Shown one piece after another: positions 28,088 to 37,894 of a stretch of DNA of 64,000 nucleotides. The notes beneath the pieces were generated by a model that saw nothing but the letters and a program-made list of their open reading frames with translations, did not search any database and was not told the origin of the DNA. The stretch is from assembly GCA_905211645.1 (NCBI GenBank), contig CAJMBK010000002.1:62001-126000 (forward strand), written 5' to 3'. Position numbers and translations under genes: made by a program. Numbering within the stretch: the stretch's first letter is position 1; every line of letters begins with the position of its first letter. The stretch is from an uncultured Caryophanales bacterium (GTDB lineage Bacteria; Bacillota_I; Bacilli_A; RFN20; CAG-288).

Positions 28088-30223
28088 ATGTATTTTAATT
28101 GGTATTTAAGAACTTTTGTTTTAAAGCAAAGTTACAACGGTATCTATGAGAATACAAAATGTATTCCAATTAAGGGTGACACAGAACAGTTTGTTTATTG
28201 TGCAATTTTCGATGATAAAAATAACTTTATAAAGTTCATGGATGTTCCATATGATATTTTGCAGTTTAAATATGATAAGGAATTGAAAGATTGCTTCTTT
28301 CACGCAGAATTTTCTTCTGAATCTTTAAACGGAGCAAATGAGAGTGATATTATCTGCTTAACTCCTAGTGAAACAGACATTATCAATTTTTTATGTTGTG
28401 CTGATAGGGAACATAATCCTCTTTTCTCTACCATTCTGGATTATGAATACGGAGATAGTAAAATCTATTTTATCAATTACAGTTCAAAAATTACTTTGCG
28501 ATTGGAAGAAATTACTTCAATCGTCAACAATGTCTATCAAGCGATCTACAATACAGAAGATGGTGAACCTAATCAATTGCAATACCCTTATTATTTATTT
28601 TTAAATGATTTATTTGAGCATAATATTTTTGCATCAGATGATGAATTGAAGAGATGGAAAAGAGATTTCTACTTTAAAGATCAATTCCATTTTTCCTATG
28701 AGATGATTCGTTATCTTGCTTACTTTTACAAAGTTTACGATGAAATTTATGATATCGATTTTGTTTCAAATTGCGTAATTGATTATAAAGACTACTACTT
28801 CAATTCCAATACAAATGATGTTTATAACTATCCATATTTACAATTACTCTGTTGTCGAGCCATCATTGAAAATCTTGATGTAGCAAAACAATCCGATGTT
28901 GATTTTATCAGTAATTTTGTTTACAACTTTGTTAATGATGAACATTTTTCAGAAAACTCTAGTTTTATAAACGCATTTTTAAAAGCAGAATATTTTAATT
29001 TGTGTAACAAAAATTTAATTCATATGCATGATCAGTATTCTATTCGCCCTCAAACTGCATATATTGAATATCTCTCCAAAGAAAAATACGATGAGAATTA
29101 CCTTTATAACGCTGCAAGAATGTTTAAACCTACATATTTTGATGCTAACTATCAGGATTTATTTTGCAGAAATGCTTTCGCAAAAATTACACTTGCTGAA
29201 CGCAATTTAAGAGCAGCCGCTCTCTTTATTGACTCAACTACTGAACCATTCTTATTTAGCAGTAAAGAAAAGTTCCGCATTAAAGATCATTTAGCTGAGC
29301 CTTTTATCGCAGAAATTATTGATATTATTTCTATAGATGAAAAATCGAATCCAAGAAGTTTAGATTATTTAGACAAATCTTTACAAGGTGAGATTTTATC
29401 TTCAGATTTATTTTTCTCCCGCCGATGTTATGAGGATTCACTTAATAGATTCCAAAGGTTCATCCTTTTAAAATCTATGAATCACATTAAGGAAAGAATG
29501 AGAAATTTAGGTACAACGTATTCCGATCCTTTAACCCTAGATGCCTTAAAGAGAAATTTTGATGTTCTTTGGAGGGATATTTATCAAAATATTCCTGACA
29601 GAACAATCTACGACAACAAGTTAATTATAGATCTTTCTAACTACGAGACATATGCTCAGATAAATCAGCAGCAATCATATTCATTCATAAGTTTTGAAAA
29701 TGATTACGTTGTTATTCAATATGATAGATTTATGCCTGTCGAACTATATTTTGATGATATGTTATTATTCGATCTGGTTAATTATCCAAAATACTACATC
29801 AAACTTGTTGATATGAATCTTTATAATAAGCTTAAGAGTATCTCATTCAAAGGAGCGTTTATTTCAAAAGACGGCAAGTTGTTGTTAGCTTCCTACGATG
29901 GAGGCAATTATGAAGCTGAAATCGATAAAGTCTTATATAAGCCAGAGAGTAAAAATTTCAACGTGGACTTAAATAAGAAACACAAACTTTACAAGATTTA
30001 TAACCGTCGTTCTGATATTACTTTTATATACTTGGCAGATAGTTTTGAATCAGATGCTGAATTCAAAAAATTCATTGCAAAGCAACCAATTAAATTCAGT
30101 GTTGAAGACGGACCAGTCTATGTTTATGAAGATCTTTTACCTTTCCCAATCGAAATGTATGAAACAATAAACAAAGGTATTCTTAAACGCAAGCTCTTGC
30201 TACCTTGGCTCCCTAAAGTTTAA
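28088..30223 (+). CDS. Large hypothetical protein, 711 aa
   Basis: No signal peptide, membrane helix or recognisable catalytic motif is visible in this 711-residue, aromatic- and Asp/Asn-rich protein. The N-terminal 150 residues look beta-rich, about 170-480 look helical, and the C-terminal 200 residues again appear beta-rich, ending LLPFPIEMYETINKG near the end. A GGGAG ribosome site overlaps the end of the ASCH gene, so the two are probably co-expressed. A terminator follows at 30236. I cannot assign a function. Confidence 0.75.
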   Translation: MYFNWYLRTFVLKQSYNGIYENTKCIPIKGDTEQFVYCAIFDDKNNFIKFMDVPYDILQFKYDKELKDCFFHAEFSSESLNGANESDIICLTPSETDIINFLCCADREHNPLFSTILDYEYGDSKIYFINYSSKITLRLEEITSIVNNVYQAIYNTEDGEPNQLQYPYYLFLNDLFEHNIFASDDELKRWKRDFYFKDQFHFSYEMIRYLAYFYKVYDEIYDIDFVSNCVIDYKDYYFNSNTNDVYNYPYLQLLCCRAIIENLDVAKQSDVDFISNFVYNFVNDEHFSENSSFINAFLKAEYFNLCNKNLIHMHDQYSIRPQTAYIEYLSKEKYDENYLYNAARMFKPTYFDANYQDLFCRNAFAKITLAERNLRAAALFIDSTTEPFLFSSKEKFRIKDHLAEPFIAEIIDIISIDEKSNPRSLDYLDKSLQGEILSSDLFFSRRCYEDSLNRFQRFILLKSMNHIKERMRNLGTTYSDPLTLDALKRNFDVLWRDIYQNIPDRTIYDNKLIIDLSNYETYAQINQQQSYSFISFENDYVVIQYDRFMPVELYFDDMLLFDLVNYPKYYIKLVDMNLYNKLKSISFKGAFISKDGKLLLASYDGGNYEAEIDKVLYKPESKNFNVDLNKKHKLYKIYNRRSDITFIYLADSFESDAEFKKFIAKQPIKFSVEDGPVYVYEDLLPFPIEMYETINKGILKRKLLLPWLPKV

Positions 30224-30235
30224 TTTTAGAATTAC

Positions 30236-30268
30236 AACGTCAATTTCTTCTAGGAGTTGACGTTTTTT
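30236..30268 (+). terminator. Terminator after the 711-aa gene
   Basis: AACGTCAA (30236-30243) pairs with TTGACGTT (30257-30264), followed by T residues. Confidence 0.75.
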
Positions 30269-30291
30269 GCAAAAAAATTTTTCAATCAAAA

Positions 30292-30313
30292 TACCCCGGG
30301 AGACTCCGGGGTA
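30292..30313 (-). terminator. GC-rich terminator for the convergent small membrane gene
   Basis: TACCCCGG and CCGGGGTA form a very stable 8-bp stem. On the minus strand it is followed by TTTTG, fitting termination of the gene at 30334-30573. Confidence 0.75.
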
Positions 30314-30333
30314 AGTTATCAATTATTCGGTTT

Positions 30334-30573
30334 TTATTTGCTGTCGCAAAGGAAGAGATGGTTGAATAGAGCAATCCAAATAATATCGAGAATTTCAAGG
30401 ACGTAAGCCCAACCGATAAATGTGTAGATTAATGCAACAAGGATGTTGATGAATCCACCTTTTCTGATAACAGCTTCCCATCTAAGAACTAATTCAATTA
30501 CCCAGTTAACAATAGGAATGAGTAAGAGAATGACTTTGATGTACCATTTCAAATCGTAGAATTTTTTGATCAT
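30334..30573 (-). CDS. Small membrane protein, 79 aa
   Basis: Two hydrophobic helices (about 10-28 and 42-72) separated by a basic turn (RWEAVIRKGG). A good AGGAGG lies 7-8 nt upstream of the ATG and a dedicated terminator follows, so it is very likely a real gene. No family is recognised. It is convergent with the 711-aa gene and divergent from the second glucan operon. Confidence 0.7.
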   Translation of the reverse strand: MIKKFYDLKWYIKVILLLIPIVNWVIELVLRWEAVIRKGGFINILVALIYTFIGWAYVLEILDIIWIALFNHLFLCDSK

Positions 30574-30738
30574 ACCTGATCCTCCTCTAATATTAATTTC
30601 ATTATAGAGTTTAAAATCTCAAAGTTGGTAAAAAACTACTATTTTTTAGAATTTCTTGTCATTTTTAATGTTTGTCAGCATTTATAAATATACAAAAATT
30701 CAATTTATGTTCAACCTTTGTCAAATTGCCTAAAACCC

Positions 30739-30766
30739 TTGAAAACGCTTTTTTCATTTATATAAT
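30739..30766 (+). promoter_or_regulatory. Second glucan operon promoter with cre-like operator
   Basis: TTGAAA (30739-30744), 16-bp spacer and a perfect TATAAT (30761-30766). The -35 lies inside TGAAAACGCTTTTT (30740-30753), a 12-of-14 match to the cre/LacI-family consensus and near-symmetric as GAAAACGCTTTTTTC. It has the same layout as the promoter at 12910. Confidence 0.72.
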
Positions 30767-30801
30767 AATACTTAGTTTTAGAATTTCAAAAAGGAGAAAC
30801 T

Positions 30802-33621
30802 ATGAAAAAATCTAAATTTTTAGTTACAGTTCTATGTGCTTCTTTGGGTCTAACTTCACTTTCCGGATGTGTTAACGGCGACTCATCGGTCACAAGTTCT
30901 GATTCCACAACATCATCAAGCACTTCATCCAGCTCTTCCTCTTCCTCAACTTCATCTTATAGTCCAGATAGTTCAGGTTCCTGGGAAGAAACTCAAATCG
31001 TCAGTATTGAATGGGATGAAAGCTCAGAATTAAAGAGTGATACAACCCTCTATTCTGATGATACAAACACTTATACCTTAAAAGCTAATGCTAAAGTCGA
31101 TTTGAAAGAAGTTGAAGTTACTTACACTTCATCCGATTCCAAAGTCATCGAAATTGCCGGTGATAAAGTCACCGTCAAAGGTGTTGGTAGTGCAACAATT
31201 ACTGCTCACGCAGTTGGTGCAGAAACTAATGAAAAGGATTTAGTTATCACAATCAATGTTGTTGCTCAAGCAACATTATCTGTTTCTGCAAGCACAGATT
31301 TTATCCTTCCAAATGGTACAGTTACAATTACTCCTACTGTTGGAAATAGTAGAGAAGGTTTAACTCTTGAAGCATCTAAACCTACTTTAGGTACAATCAG
31401 TCAAGGCGAAGATGGCGTATTCACTTACACTCACACAGGTGGAGAAGGTGTTGAAACAATTACGATCATCTTAAAAGATGGTGAAAAAGTCATCGATGAA
31501 AAATCCGTTACCATTACAATTGCTTCCGGTGCAACTGTCGTTGTTAATGGTGGTACCGCTCTTGATGTTAAAACAAATGCAACCGGTACTGTTAATTACG
31601 AAATCCATAATCTTCCTGAACAAGCAACTGGTGTTACAACTGCAGTTTCTTCAAGTGATGATGGTTTAACTGTTGCAAAAGGTGAAGAAAATTCATTCAC
31701 TTACACCGCAAATGCTGCTGGTAGTTACACAGTTACAGTTAAAATTGATTACAAAGTTGGTGAAGAAACCGCTACTGCTTCAGGTACAGTTACAATTAAT
31801 GTCACCGATGATGTCAAAGTTGCTTTCGTTGATGCTGACGGTGCAGAAGTCACTGATCCAGTTTCCATCGTTTATGGTACATCTTACACATTTGGTGTTA
31901 AGGCAACAATTAATGGTGAAGAAACTGATGCTTACACATATAGTGTTGAAGATGAATCAGTTATCACTGTTGATACAGCTGGTAAAGTCACAACACTTAA
32001 ATCTGGTTCAACCAAAGTTACAGTAACCGTTACTGGTTATGAAGTTTCTGCACGTATCGTTTTCACAGTTACTGATTTAAGTGAAATTGAAGTTTCTACC
32101 GAAACCATTGAAATGGTTAATGGTGATACTGCAAGCTTAACTGAATTAGTCACAATTAAGACTAATGGCGAAGCAATTGCTGATAAGGCAGTAGTCACAA
32201 TCACCGATACAAGCATCGTTAACTATAATGAAGAAACAGGTGTTCTCACTGCAGTTGGTGCTGGTGAAACAACAATTAAAGTAACTCACCCTAAAGATGA
32301 AACTGTTTACAAAGAAATCACAGTTAAAGTTGAGGGTAGAGTTACAATCACACAAGCTGAAGATCTCTCAACTTCTTGGACTGAAGGTGAAACTTTGACT
32401 GATACTGAATTATTAGAAAAATTCACAGTTTCCAAAGAAGGTGATGCAGAATATCAAGGTAATTTAACACTTTCATTACAAGATTCTAAACAACAAGAAG
32501 CTTGGACTGCTAGAACAGCAGGTACATACACTTTAATTGTTAAGGATGAAGTTAGCGGTGTCTCAATTTCTGTAACAATTCAAATTGTTAAGAAAGTTGA
32601 AAGAATCAGTTTCTACTACTATGAAACAGATCCTAAGATGTATGAAGATTTAACAAGTATCTGGATCTGGGGTCAAGATAACGTTAATAGATTAATTACT
32701 GGTCTTGCAGAAACTCAAGAAGCTCCTGAAAGCTACTCTTTCAGAGAAGTTGTTAGATTAAATGCTGAAGGTAACGAAGTTCAAGAAGGTGGTTATGAAG
32801 TTCTTAAATTCACAATCGATACTTCATTAGAATACAAAGCTTACTCAGACTGGAATGCTACAACTGCTGCATCCTCTAAACTTGAAATGAAGGATCTTAA
32901 CTCTGGTTTAATTCTTAGAAAAGATGATGGTTCATCACAAACTTCAGATTTGAACTTCAATATTAATCTTACTGATACTGCAAGTCCTGCTGCCTACTTC
33001 TATGGTAATCGCTCAATTTACATTAATCCTAATGCTTTAGGTGCAAAATATAAGACATCATACACTTTCAAAGATTTATATGATACCTATATCGATGAGA
33101 GCTCCAAAGTTGCAGAAACTGAAGTTAAGACAGTAAATATTTATTACCATTGGGAAACTGAAAAGTATAATGGTACAGATACTGACAGAACAGGTTGGAT
33201 GACTTCTGCGTGGATTTTTGGCATTTCAGGCTCAGATCATGGCGTTAATCAAACATTAATTGAAACTTATATTGATGATGTTAGATATACTGGTTATTCA
33301 TTTGATTTAACAAAAGAAATGATGACATCAACAACTTGGACAAATTCAAGTGATCCTAGTTATTATCAAACTGCTTATAAATTTACAGTAGATGATTTAA
33401 CTAAGATGCTTTTCCTTGATGTAGGTAATGATACACGTACAAAGGATATAACTTTTGATAAAGATACAATGTTACGTTGTGTTGATGAAAATGGCGTAAT
33501 GAATATCTTTGTTACAGTAAAAGCTGGTAGTGGTAAAGGTGAGAGTGAAGGCGCTAAGCGTAATGTTCTCGTCGATTACTCCATCGAAGCTGTTACTGAA
33601 ACAGTCGAAAATCTCAAATAA
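30802..33621 (+). CDS. Multi-domain surface lipoprotein: Ig-like repeats plus carbohydrate-binding-like modules
   Basis: A 939-residue lipoprotein with lipobox SLSGC (Cys23) and a Ser/Thr-rich linker (about 28-62). Residues 65-600 contain bacterial Ig-like (BIG2-type) repeats; KVDLKEVEVTYTSSDSKVIE with GVGSATITAH, and VITVDTAGKVTTLKSGSTKV, are typical strands. Two C-terminal modules follow. The first starts ERISFYYYETDPKMYEDL, includes SIWIWG and ends GLILRKDDGSSQTSDL. The second starts VNIYYHWETEKYNG and includes SAWIFG. They resemble the pullulanase-associated PUD/CBM41 fold and recur in the next two genes. Likely role: surface capture of starch or glycogen on an extended stalk. AAGGAG precedes the ATG. 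Confidence 0.78.
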   Translation: MKKSKFLVTVLCASLGLTSLSGCVNGDSSVTSSDSTTSSSTSSSSSSSSTSSYSPDSSGSWEETQIVSIEWDESSELKSDTTLYSDDTNTYTLKANAKVDLKEVEVTYTSSDSKVIEIAGDKVTVKGVGSATITAHAVGAETNEKDLVITINVVAQATLSVSASTDFILPNGTVTITPTVGNSREGLTLEASKPTLGTISQGEDGVFTYTHTGGEGVETITIILKDGEKVIDEKSVTITIASGATVVVNGGTALDVKTNATGTVNYEIHNLPEQATGVTTAVSSSDDGLTVAKGEENSFTYTANAAGSYTVTVKIDYKVGEETATASGTVTINVTDDVKVAFVDADGAEVTDPVSIVYGTSYTFGVKATINGEETDAYTYSVEDESVITVDTAGKVTTLKSGSTKVTVTVTGYEVSARIVFTVTDLSEIEVSTETIEMVNGDTASLTELVTIKTNGEAIADKAVVTITDTSIVNYNEETGVLTAVGAGETTIKVTHPKDETVYKEITVKVEGRVTITQAEDLSTSWTEGETLTDTELLEKFTVSKEGDAEYQGNLTLSLQDSKQQEAWTARTAGTYTLIVKDEVSGVSISVTIQIVKKVERISFYYYETDPKMYEDLTSIWIWGQDNVNRLITGLAETQEAPESYSFREVVRLNAEGNEVQEGGYEVLKFTIDTSLEYKAYSDWNATTAASSKLEMKDLNSGLILRKDDGSSQTSDLNFNINLTDTASPAAYFYGNRSIYINPNALGAKYKTSYTFKDLYDTYIDESSKVAETEVKTVNIYYHWETEKYNGTDTDRTGWMTSAWIFGISGSDHGVNQTLIETYIDDVRYTGYSFDLTKEMMTSTTWTNSSDPSYYQTAYKFTVDDLTKMLFLDVGNDTRTKDITFDKDTMLRCVDENGVMNIFVTVKAGSGKGESEGAKRNVLVDYSIEAVTETVENLK

Positions 33622-33636
33622 TAAATTAACCCTTTT

Positions 33637-33665
33637 AGATAGATACGGAAAACCCGTATCTATCT
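33637..33665 (+). other. Intercistronic hairpin between lipoprotein genes
   Basis: AGATAGATACGG pairs perfectly with CCGTATCTATCT (12 bp, 5-nt loop) and is followed by GAAGGA rather than a T-run. It is probably an mRNA stability or processing element, not a terminator. Confidence 0.7.
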
Positions 33666-33692
33666 GAAGGATTTTCAGAAAGAAAGGAAATT

Positions 33693-34766
33693 ATGAAAAG
33701 CAAAAAGTTATTAGCATTATTGGTATCTCCATTATTACTTTTAACAAGCTGTGTTGGTGATGATTCTTCTACAGTAGCAGATTCAACATCAAGTTCAAGC
33801 AGCAATGTTGATACTTCTTCATCAACTTCTTCCTCTACAGACCCTGTTGAAATCAAACAAATTGATTTCTACATTCAAACAAGTGTTAACTCAAATAAAT
33901 GCACTGATATCTGGGCATGGAATGCAGACGGTAGTTACCTTTTAGATAATGTCATCAATGTCAATGAAGAGATTGTTGTTAAAGATATTTCATTCTACAA
34001 AGGTAGTTTAGTTCTAGGTACAACCCTTGAAAATGTCCATACTCAATGGGATAAATCCGATGAAGGTGTCAGCTTGGAATTAACAACTGATTTCTTCACA
34101 TCATTAACAGGTTTATTACTTAGAAACGCTGATGGTTCTTCTCAAACTGCAGATTTACCATTCACCGGTAAATCTTTAGTTGGTGAGATTGCTCCAATTT
34201 ACGTTGTTAATGATAATGGAACAATCAATTCTTACTATTCAGAAGACAGTCTTCCTGTCCTTGAAAAGAAACCTACAATACCAGAATTGGATAGTTTCAC
34301 ATTCTACTACTACAGAGAAGATCAAGCTTACGATAAAATGGATACAGTTTACTTCTGGTCATTTGATGGTACTAAGAATGTTGCAACAATTCAACCTGAC
34401 TGGAAGTTTGTCAATTTATCATTGAATGAGAAAGATAGAATCTTTGCAACATTTACAATCGATTTCACAACTGAATACGCTGGTAGCTACAACTGGAATC
34501 TCAAACCAGATGAGAAAGTTACACTCACATCAGAATATTTAACTGGTGGTATGCTTGTCCGTACCACTGATGGTGTTTACAAGACAAGTGATATCAAAGT
34601 TGACTGGCCAAAAGTTCATACTGATGGTTCTGATGTTGGTACAATCATCTACGTTGATAAGACTAGCTACAGCTGGAATTCAGATGTTGAAATTGTCTAC
34701 GAAATCGGTGATTTGTACTACTCAATTTACGAAGTACAAGAAGCTTTACAATTTGAGGAGAAATAA
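33693..34766 (+). CDS. Surface lipoprotein with two CBM41-like modules
   Basis: A 357-residue lipoprotein: lipobox LLTSC (Cys20), a Ser/Thr/Asp linker to about 48, then two copies of the module seen in its neighbours. Copy one (about 50-160) runs from KQIDFYIQTSV through TDIWAWNADG to GLLLRNADGSSQTADL. Copy two (about 198-305) runs from DSFTFYYYREDQAYDK through TVYFWSFDG to GMLVRTTDGVYKTSDI. No catalytic domain is present, so it is best read as a glucan-binding component. AAAGGAAA precedes the ATG. The pullulanase gene follows 3 bp after its stop. Confidence 0.78.
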   Translation: MKSKKLLALLVSPLLLLTSCVGDDSSTVADSTSSSSSNVDTSSSTSSSTDPVEIKQIDFYIQTSVNSNKCTDIWAWNADGSYLLDNVINVNEEIVVKDISFYKGSLVLGTTLENVHTQWDKSDEGVSLELTTDFFTSLTGLLLRNADGSSQTADLPFTGKSLVGEIAPIYVVNDNGTINSYYSEDSLPVLEKKPTIPELDSFTFYYYREDQAYDKMDTVYFWSFDGTKNVATIQPDWKFVNLSLNEKDRIFATFTIDFTTEYAGSYNWNLKPDEKVTLTSEYLTGGMLVRTTDGVYKTSDIKVDWPKVHTDGSDVGTIIYVDKTSYSWNSDVEIVYEIGDLYYSIYEVQEALQFEEK

Positions 34767-34769
34767 TCG

Positions 34770-37700
34770 ATGAAAAAGAATAAATTATTATCTTTACTTA
34801 TTTTAGGTGGTCTTTGCTTACCACTTGCTTCCTGCGGAACAAGCTCTGATTCTTCTTGCGGAGGTACAGTTTGTGCTAACGAAGTTGAAATTAACAAATC
34901 TGAAGACGAACAAGGAGAAGTCTTATTTAAGATTTACTACGCAAGACCAGATAAGAATACAAGTTACACCAATATTTGGTTCTGGTCATCCGATGATGTC
35001 AACCCAGGTGCTGGTATGACAATTTTCTCAACAGAAACTGTAACATTCCCTCAAACTGGTGATTTCGAATGGCAATGTGCAACTTTGAAAGTTGGTCAAC
35101 AAGTTGAAGTTTACTCCCAATGGGGTTTACCAAATGGTGAAAAGAGAACTATCGAATTGACCGAAGCACAATTCACTGGTGGTTTAATTATCACAACTGT
35201 CGATGGTACTGGTCAAACCGGTGAGTTAATCATCGATTTTGAACAACTTGCAAATTCATCCACCAAGGAAATTTTCTTCATCGACAAAGGTCAAAAAGTT
35301 GGTGGTGGATTCTTCTACGATATCAACGCTATTCCAAGTTATTCTGTCACAAGAACATATTTCAACATCAACGGTTTTGGTTATCCATGCTTAGATTTTG
35401 AAACAAAGAATGAACTTGATTTCACTTCCAGCGATATTTCCATCGTTAAATACAGAACAGTCAACGGTACTAAGATGACTTCTGCTCAACCAGTTAGACT
35501 TTCAGGTAACATCAGAAGATTAGCTTACAAGAAGTACAGAGTTGATATTATCGACAGAGATGTTATCGATGCAACATGGAAGTATGAACTTCATGTTAAA
35601 GAAAAAGGCAGTGAATCTGTCTACGACATCGATATGCAAACATACTATTCATCTGATATGTTTGAAGAAAACTACACCCCAGATGCTGATCTTAAACTTG
35701 GTTCCTTCATTAGAACAAATGAAGAAACAGGTGAAGAAGAAACAGTCTTTAGAGTTTGGACTCCATTCTCAAGTAAGACTAGAGTTGTCTACAAGACTGA
35801 AGGATCCAGCTCATTTAAGTATCAAGCAATGGAATCAATTGGTAAAGGTGTCTACGAATATGTTGCTAAAGGTAATTTAGGTGGCACCCAATACCACTAC
35901 GAAGTTACTAACTTTGGTAAATTCACTGTTCACGCAAACGACCCTTATGCAGAATCAGTTACAACTAACGCTGCAGAATCAGTTGTTATCGACTGGAATT
36001 CTGAAAAGGTTGATCCTTCCTATAACAACGAAGAAATCACTGCTGAGTTCGGTTCCTGGGATGATGTTACTCCTAGTGAAGTTAAGCAAAATAAGGCTTC
36101 TGTTACTGAGTTACATATCCGTGACTTCTCCAGTGATGAATCTTGGACTGGTCGTGAAGAAAATGTCGGTAAATACATGGCATTGACTGAAACAGGTTTA
36201 ACTTTAGCTGATGATTCATCGGTTAAAATCGGTTATGACTATCTCAAGGAATTAGCTGATGCTGGTTTAACTCACGTTCAACTCTTACCTATTTATGATT
36301 TCGCTTCAGTCGATGAAACCAAACTCAATGATAAAGAAACAATCAACAAACCTAGTAAAGGTATCTTCAACTGGGGTTACGATCCAGAATCTTACAACTC
36401 CCCAGAAGGTTCCTACTCCTCTGATCCAAGTGATCCATACGCAAGAATCAGAGAGTTACGTAGTGTTGTTTTAGCTCTTGATAGTGCTGATTTAGGTGTT
36501 GTTATGGACGTTGTTTATAACCACATGCCTAGCAAGAACGCTACATCATTCAACCAATTAGTTCCTGATTACTACTTCAGAACTCAAGACGTTTCCGGTG
36601 CTGGTGCTTCTATGATTTCAACCCGTAAGATGTTTAGAAAATTCATGGTTGACTCAACATCTATGTGGGCTGAAAACTACAAGCTTTCCGGTTTCCGTTT
36701 CGATTTGATGGGTATCTTGGATGCAAGAACCATGATGGATTGTGCTGGCGCAGTCAGAGATATCAACGAAAATGCATTGATGTATGGTGAAGGTTGGCAA
36801 ATGTATCAATCAACCGGTGACCAAGGCCCAGATGAGATGATGGCAAGCCAAAAGAACCTTCAATACTTTGGTAGTGAAAAATACTCCGGTACTGGTAAGG
36901 TTGAAGAAGGTCAATTCGTCGGTGCCTTCAACGATAATTACCGTGATTCCTTAAACGGTGGTACAGGTAATATCGATCAATGGGGTTTCATGCAAAGAGC
37001 ATACAACTCTCAATACACCGAACAATCAACCGAAAGAAATAAAGTTTATTATGGTTTATTAGGTACAAATCCATATGCTTACAGTGAGTACTACAACTCT
37101 AACAACGCTGGATTTGATTCCTACTTATACTCCAACTTATTCACTGGTGCTTCTGTTAACTATACAGAGTGTCACGATAACTTAACCGCATTCGATAAAC
37201 TCTATGCAACTATTCAAGATAAGAATATTGCTTACGATTTATCCGCATTAGGTAACCTTATCAACTCCATGGGTATCGGTGTTTCCTTCTGGCAATTCGG
37301 TCAAGAATTCGGTCGTAGTAAGGAAGTTACAGATCCTGCATACTTGGAAGACCAAGTTGTTAGAAAATCTCTTTATGAAGCAGAAATTAATGGCGAAACC
37401 CATTACTTCTCTCATAACTCCTACAATACCGGTGATAAAGTCAACGGTATCCAATGGGATTTAGTTAAGACAAATGCTGATATGGTTACAACATTTAAAC
37501 AAGCCTTAGCAGCAAGAGAATTAATTGCACCTGTTGATACTTGGGCTGACTTAGAATCTGTCTACACAAATCCAAGTGATTGGTATGGTAATACAGCAGA
37601 TTATAACGTCATCAACATGATGATTAAAGCAACTGATGGTTCAACACTTTACTACTACATCAACCCAACTCAAAATGCTAAGACAATTAACGTTCCTTAC

Positions 37701-37811
37701 GGTGCTGAATCAACTGTTAAGGTCATCGGTGGTGATGGTGTTGGTACAACATTATCTGGTAGAATATTCACAGTTAATCCTACCAGCTACGTCATCATGC
37801 AAGGTAAATAA
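34770..37811 (+). CDS. pulA: Type I pullulanase, cell-surface lipoprotein
   Basis: The enzyme hydrolyses alpha-1,6 branch points in pullulan, glycogen and amylopectin. The 1013-residue protein has lipobox PLASC (Cys22), one CBM41-like module (about 50-155; FKIYYARPDK, NIWFWSSDD, GLIITTVDGTGQTGEL) and a CBM48-type domain (about 315-410; FRVWTPFSSKTRVVY). The GH13 core carries the pullulanase signature NWGYDPESYNSPEGSYS (about 534). Catalytic residues are visible: D645 in GFRFDLMG, E674 in LMYGEGWQ and D803 in TECHDNLTAF. The C-terminal beta domain ends near 1013. It closes the second glucan operon and a bidirectional terminator follows. Confidence 0.94.
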   Translation: MKKNKLLSLLILGGLCLPLASCGTSSDSSCGGTVCANEVEINKSEDEQGEVLFKIYYARPDKNTSYTNIWFWSSDDVNPGAGMTIFSTETVTFPQTGDFEWQCATLKVGQQVEVYSQWGLPNGEKRTIELTEAQFTGGLIITTVDGTGQTGELIIDFEQLANSSTKEIFFIDKGQKVGGGFFYDINAIPSYSVTRTYFNINGFGYPCLDFETKNELDFTSSDISIVKYRTVNGTKMTSAQPVRLSGNIRRLAYKKYRVDIIDRDVIDATWKYELHVKEKGSESVYDIDMQTYYSSDMFEENYTPDADLKLGSFIRTNEETGEEETVFRVWTPFSSKTRVVYKTEGSSSFKYQAMESIGKGVYEYVAKGNLGGTQYHYEVTNFGKFTVHANDPYAESVTTNAAESVVIDWNSEKVDPSYNNEEITAEFGSWDDVTPSEVKQNKASVTELHIRDFSSDESWTGREENVGKYMALTETGLTLADDSSVKIGYDYLKELADAGLTHVQLLPIYDFASVDETKLNDKETINKPSKGIFNWGYDPESYNSPEGSYSSDPSDPYARIRELRSVVLALDSADLGVVMDVVYNHMPSKNATSFNQLVPDYYFRTQDVSGAGASMISTRKMFRKFMVDSTSMWAENYKLSGFRFDLMGILDARTMMDCAGAVRDINENALMYGEGWQMYQSTGDQGPDEMMASQKNLQYFGSEKYSGTGKVEEGQFVGAFNDNYRDSLNGGTGNIDQWGFMQRAYNSQYTEQSTERNKVYYGLLGTNPYAYSEYYNSNNAGFDSYLYSNLFTGASVNYTECHDNLTAFDKLYATIQDKNIAYDLSALGNLINSMGIGVSFWQFGQEFGRSKEVTDPAYLEDQVVRKSLYEAEINGETHYFSHNSYNTGDKVNGIQWDLVKTNADMVTTFKQALAARELIAPVDTWADLESVYTNPSDWYGNTADYNVINMMIKATDGSTLYYYINPTQNAKTINVPYGAESTVKVIGGDGVGTTLSGRIFTVNPTSYVIMQGK

Positions 37812-37860
37812 CAACTGTTATGTTATTGTTTGATTACTAAAAATTAACTAATGAAAAAAT

Positions 37861-37894
37861 AATTGGTATAAGCAGTTAGTTGCTTATACCAATT
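37861..37894. terminator. Bidirectional terminator between pulA and ribF
   Basis: A 14-bp perfect stem (AATTGGTATAAGCA with TGCTTATACCAATT) has A-rich sequence before it and TTTT after it, so it can stop transcription both ways. It overlaps the last codons of ribF. Confidence 0.85.
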
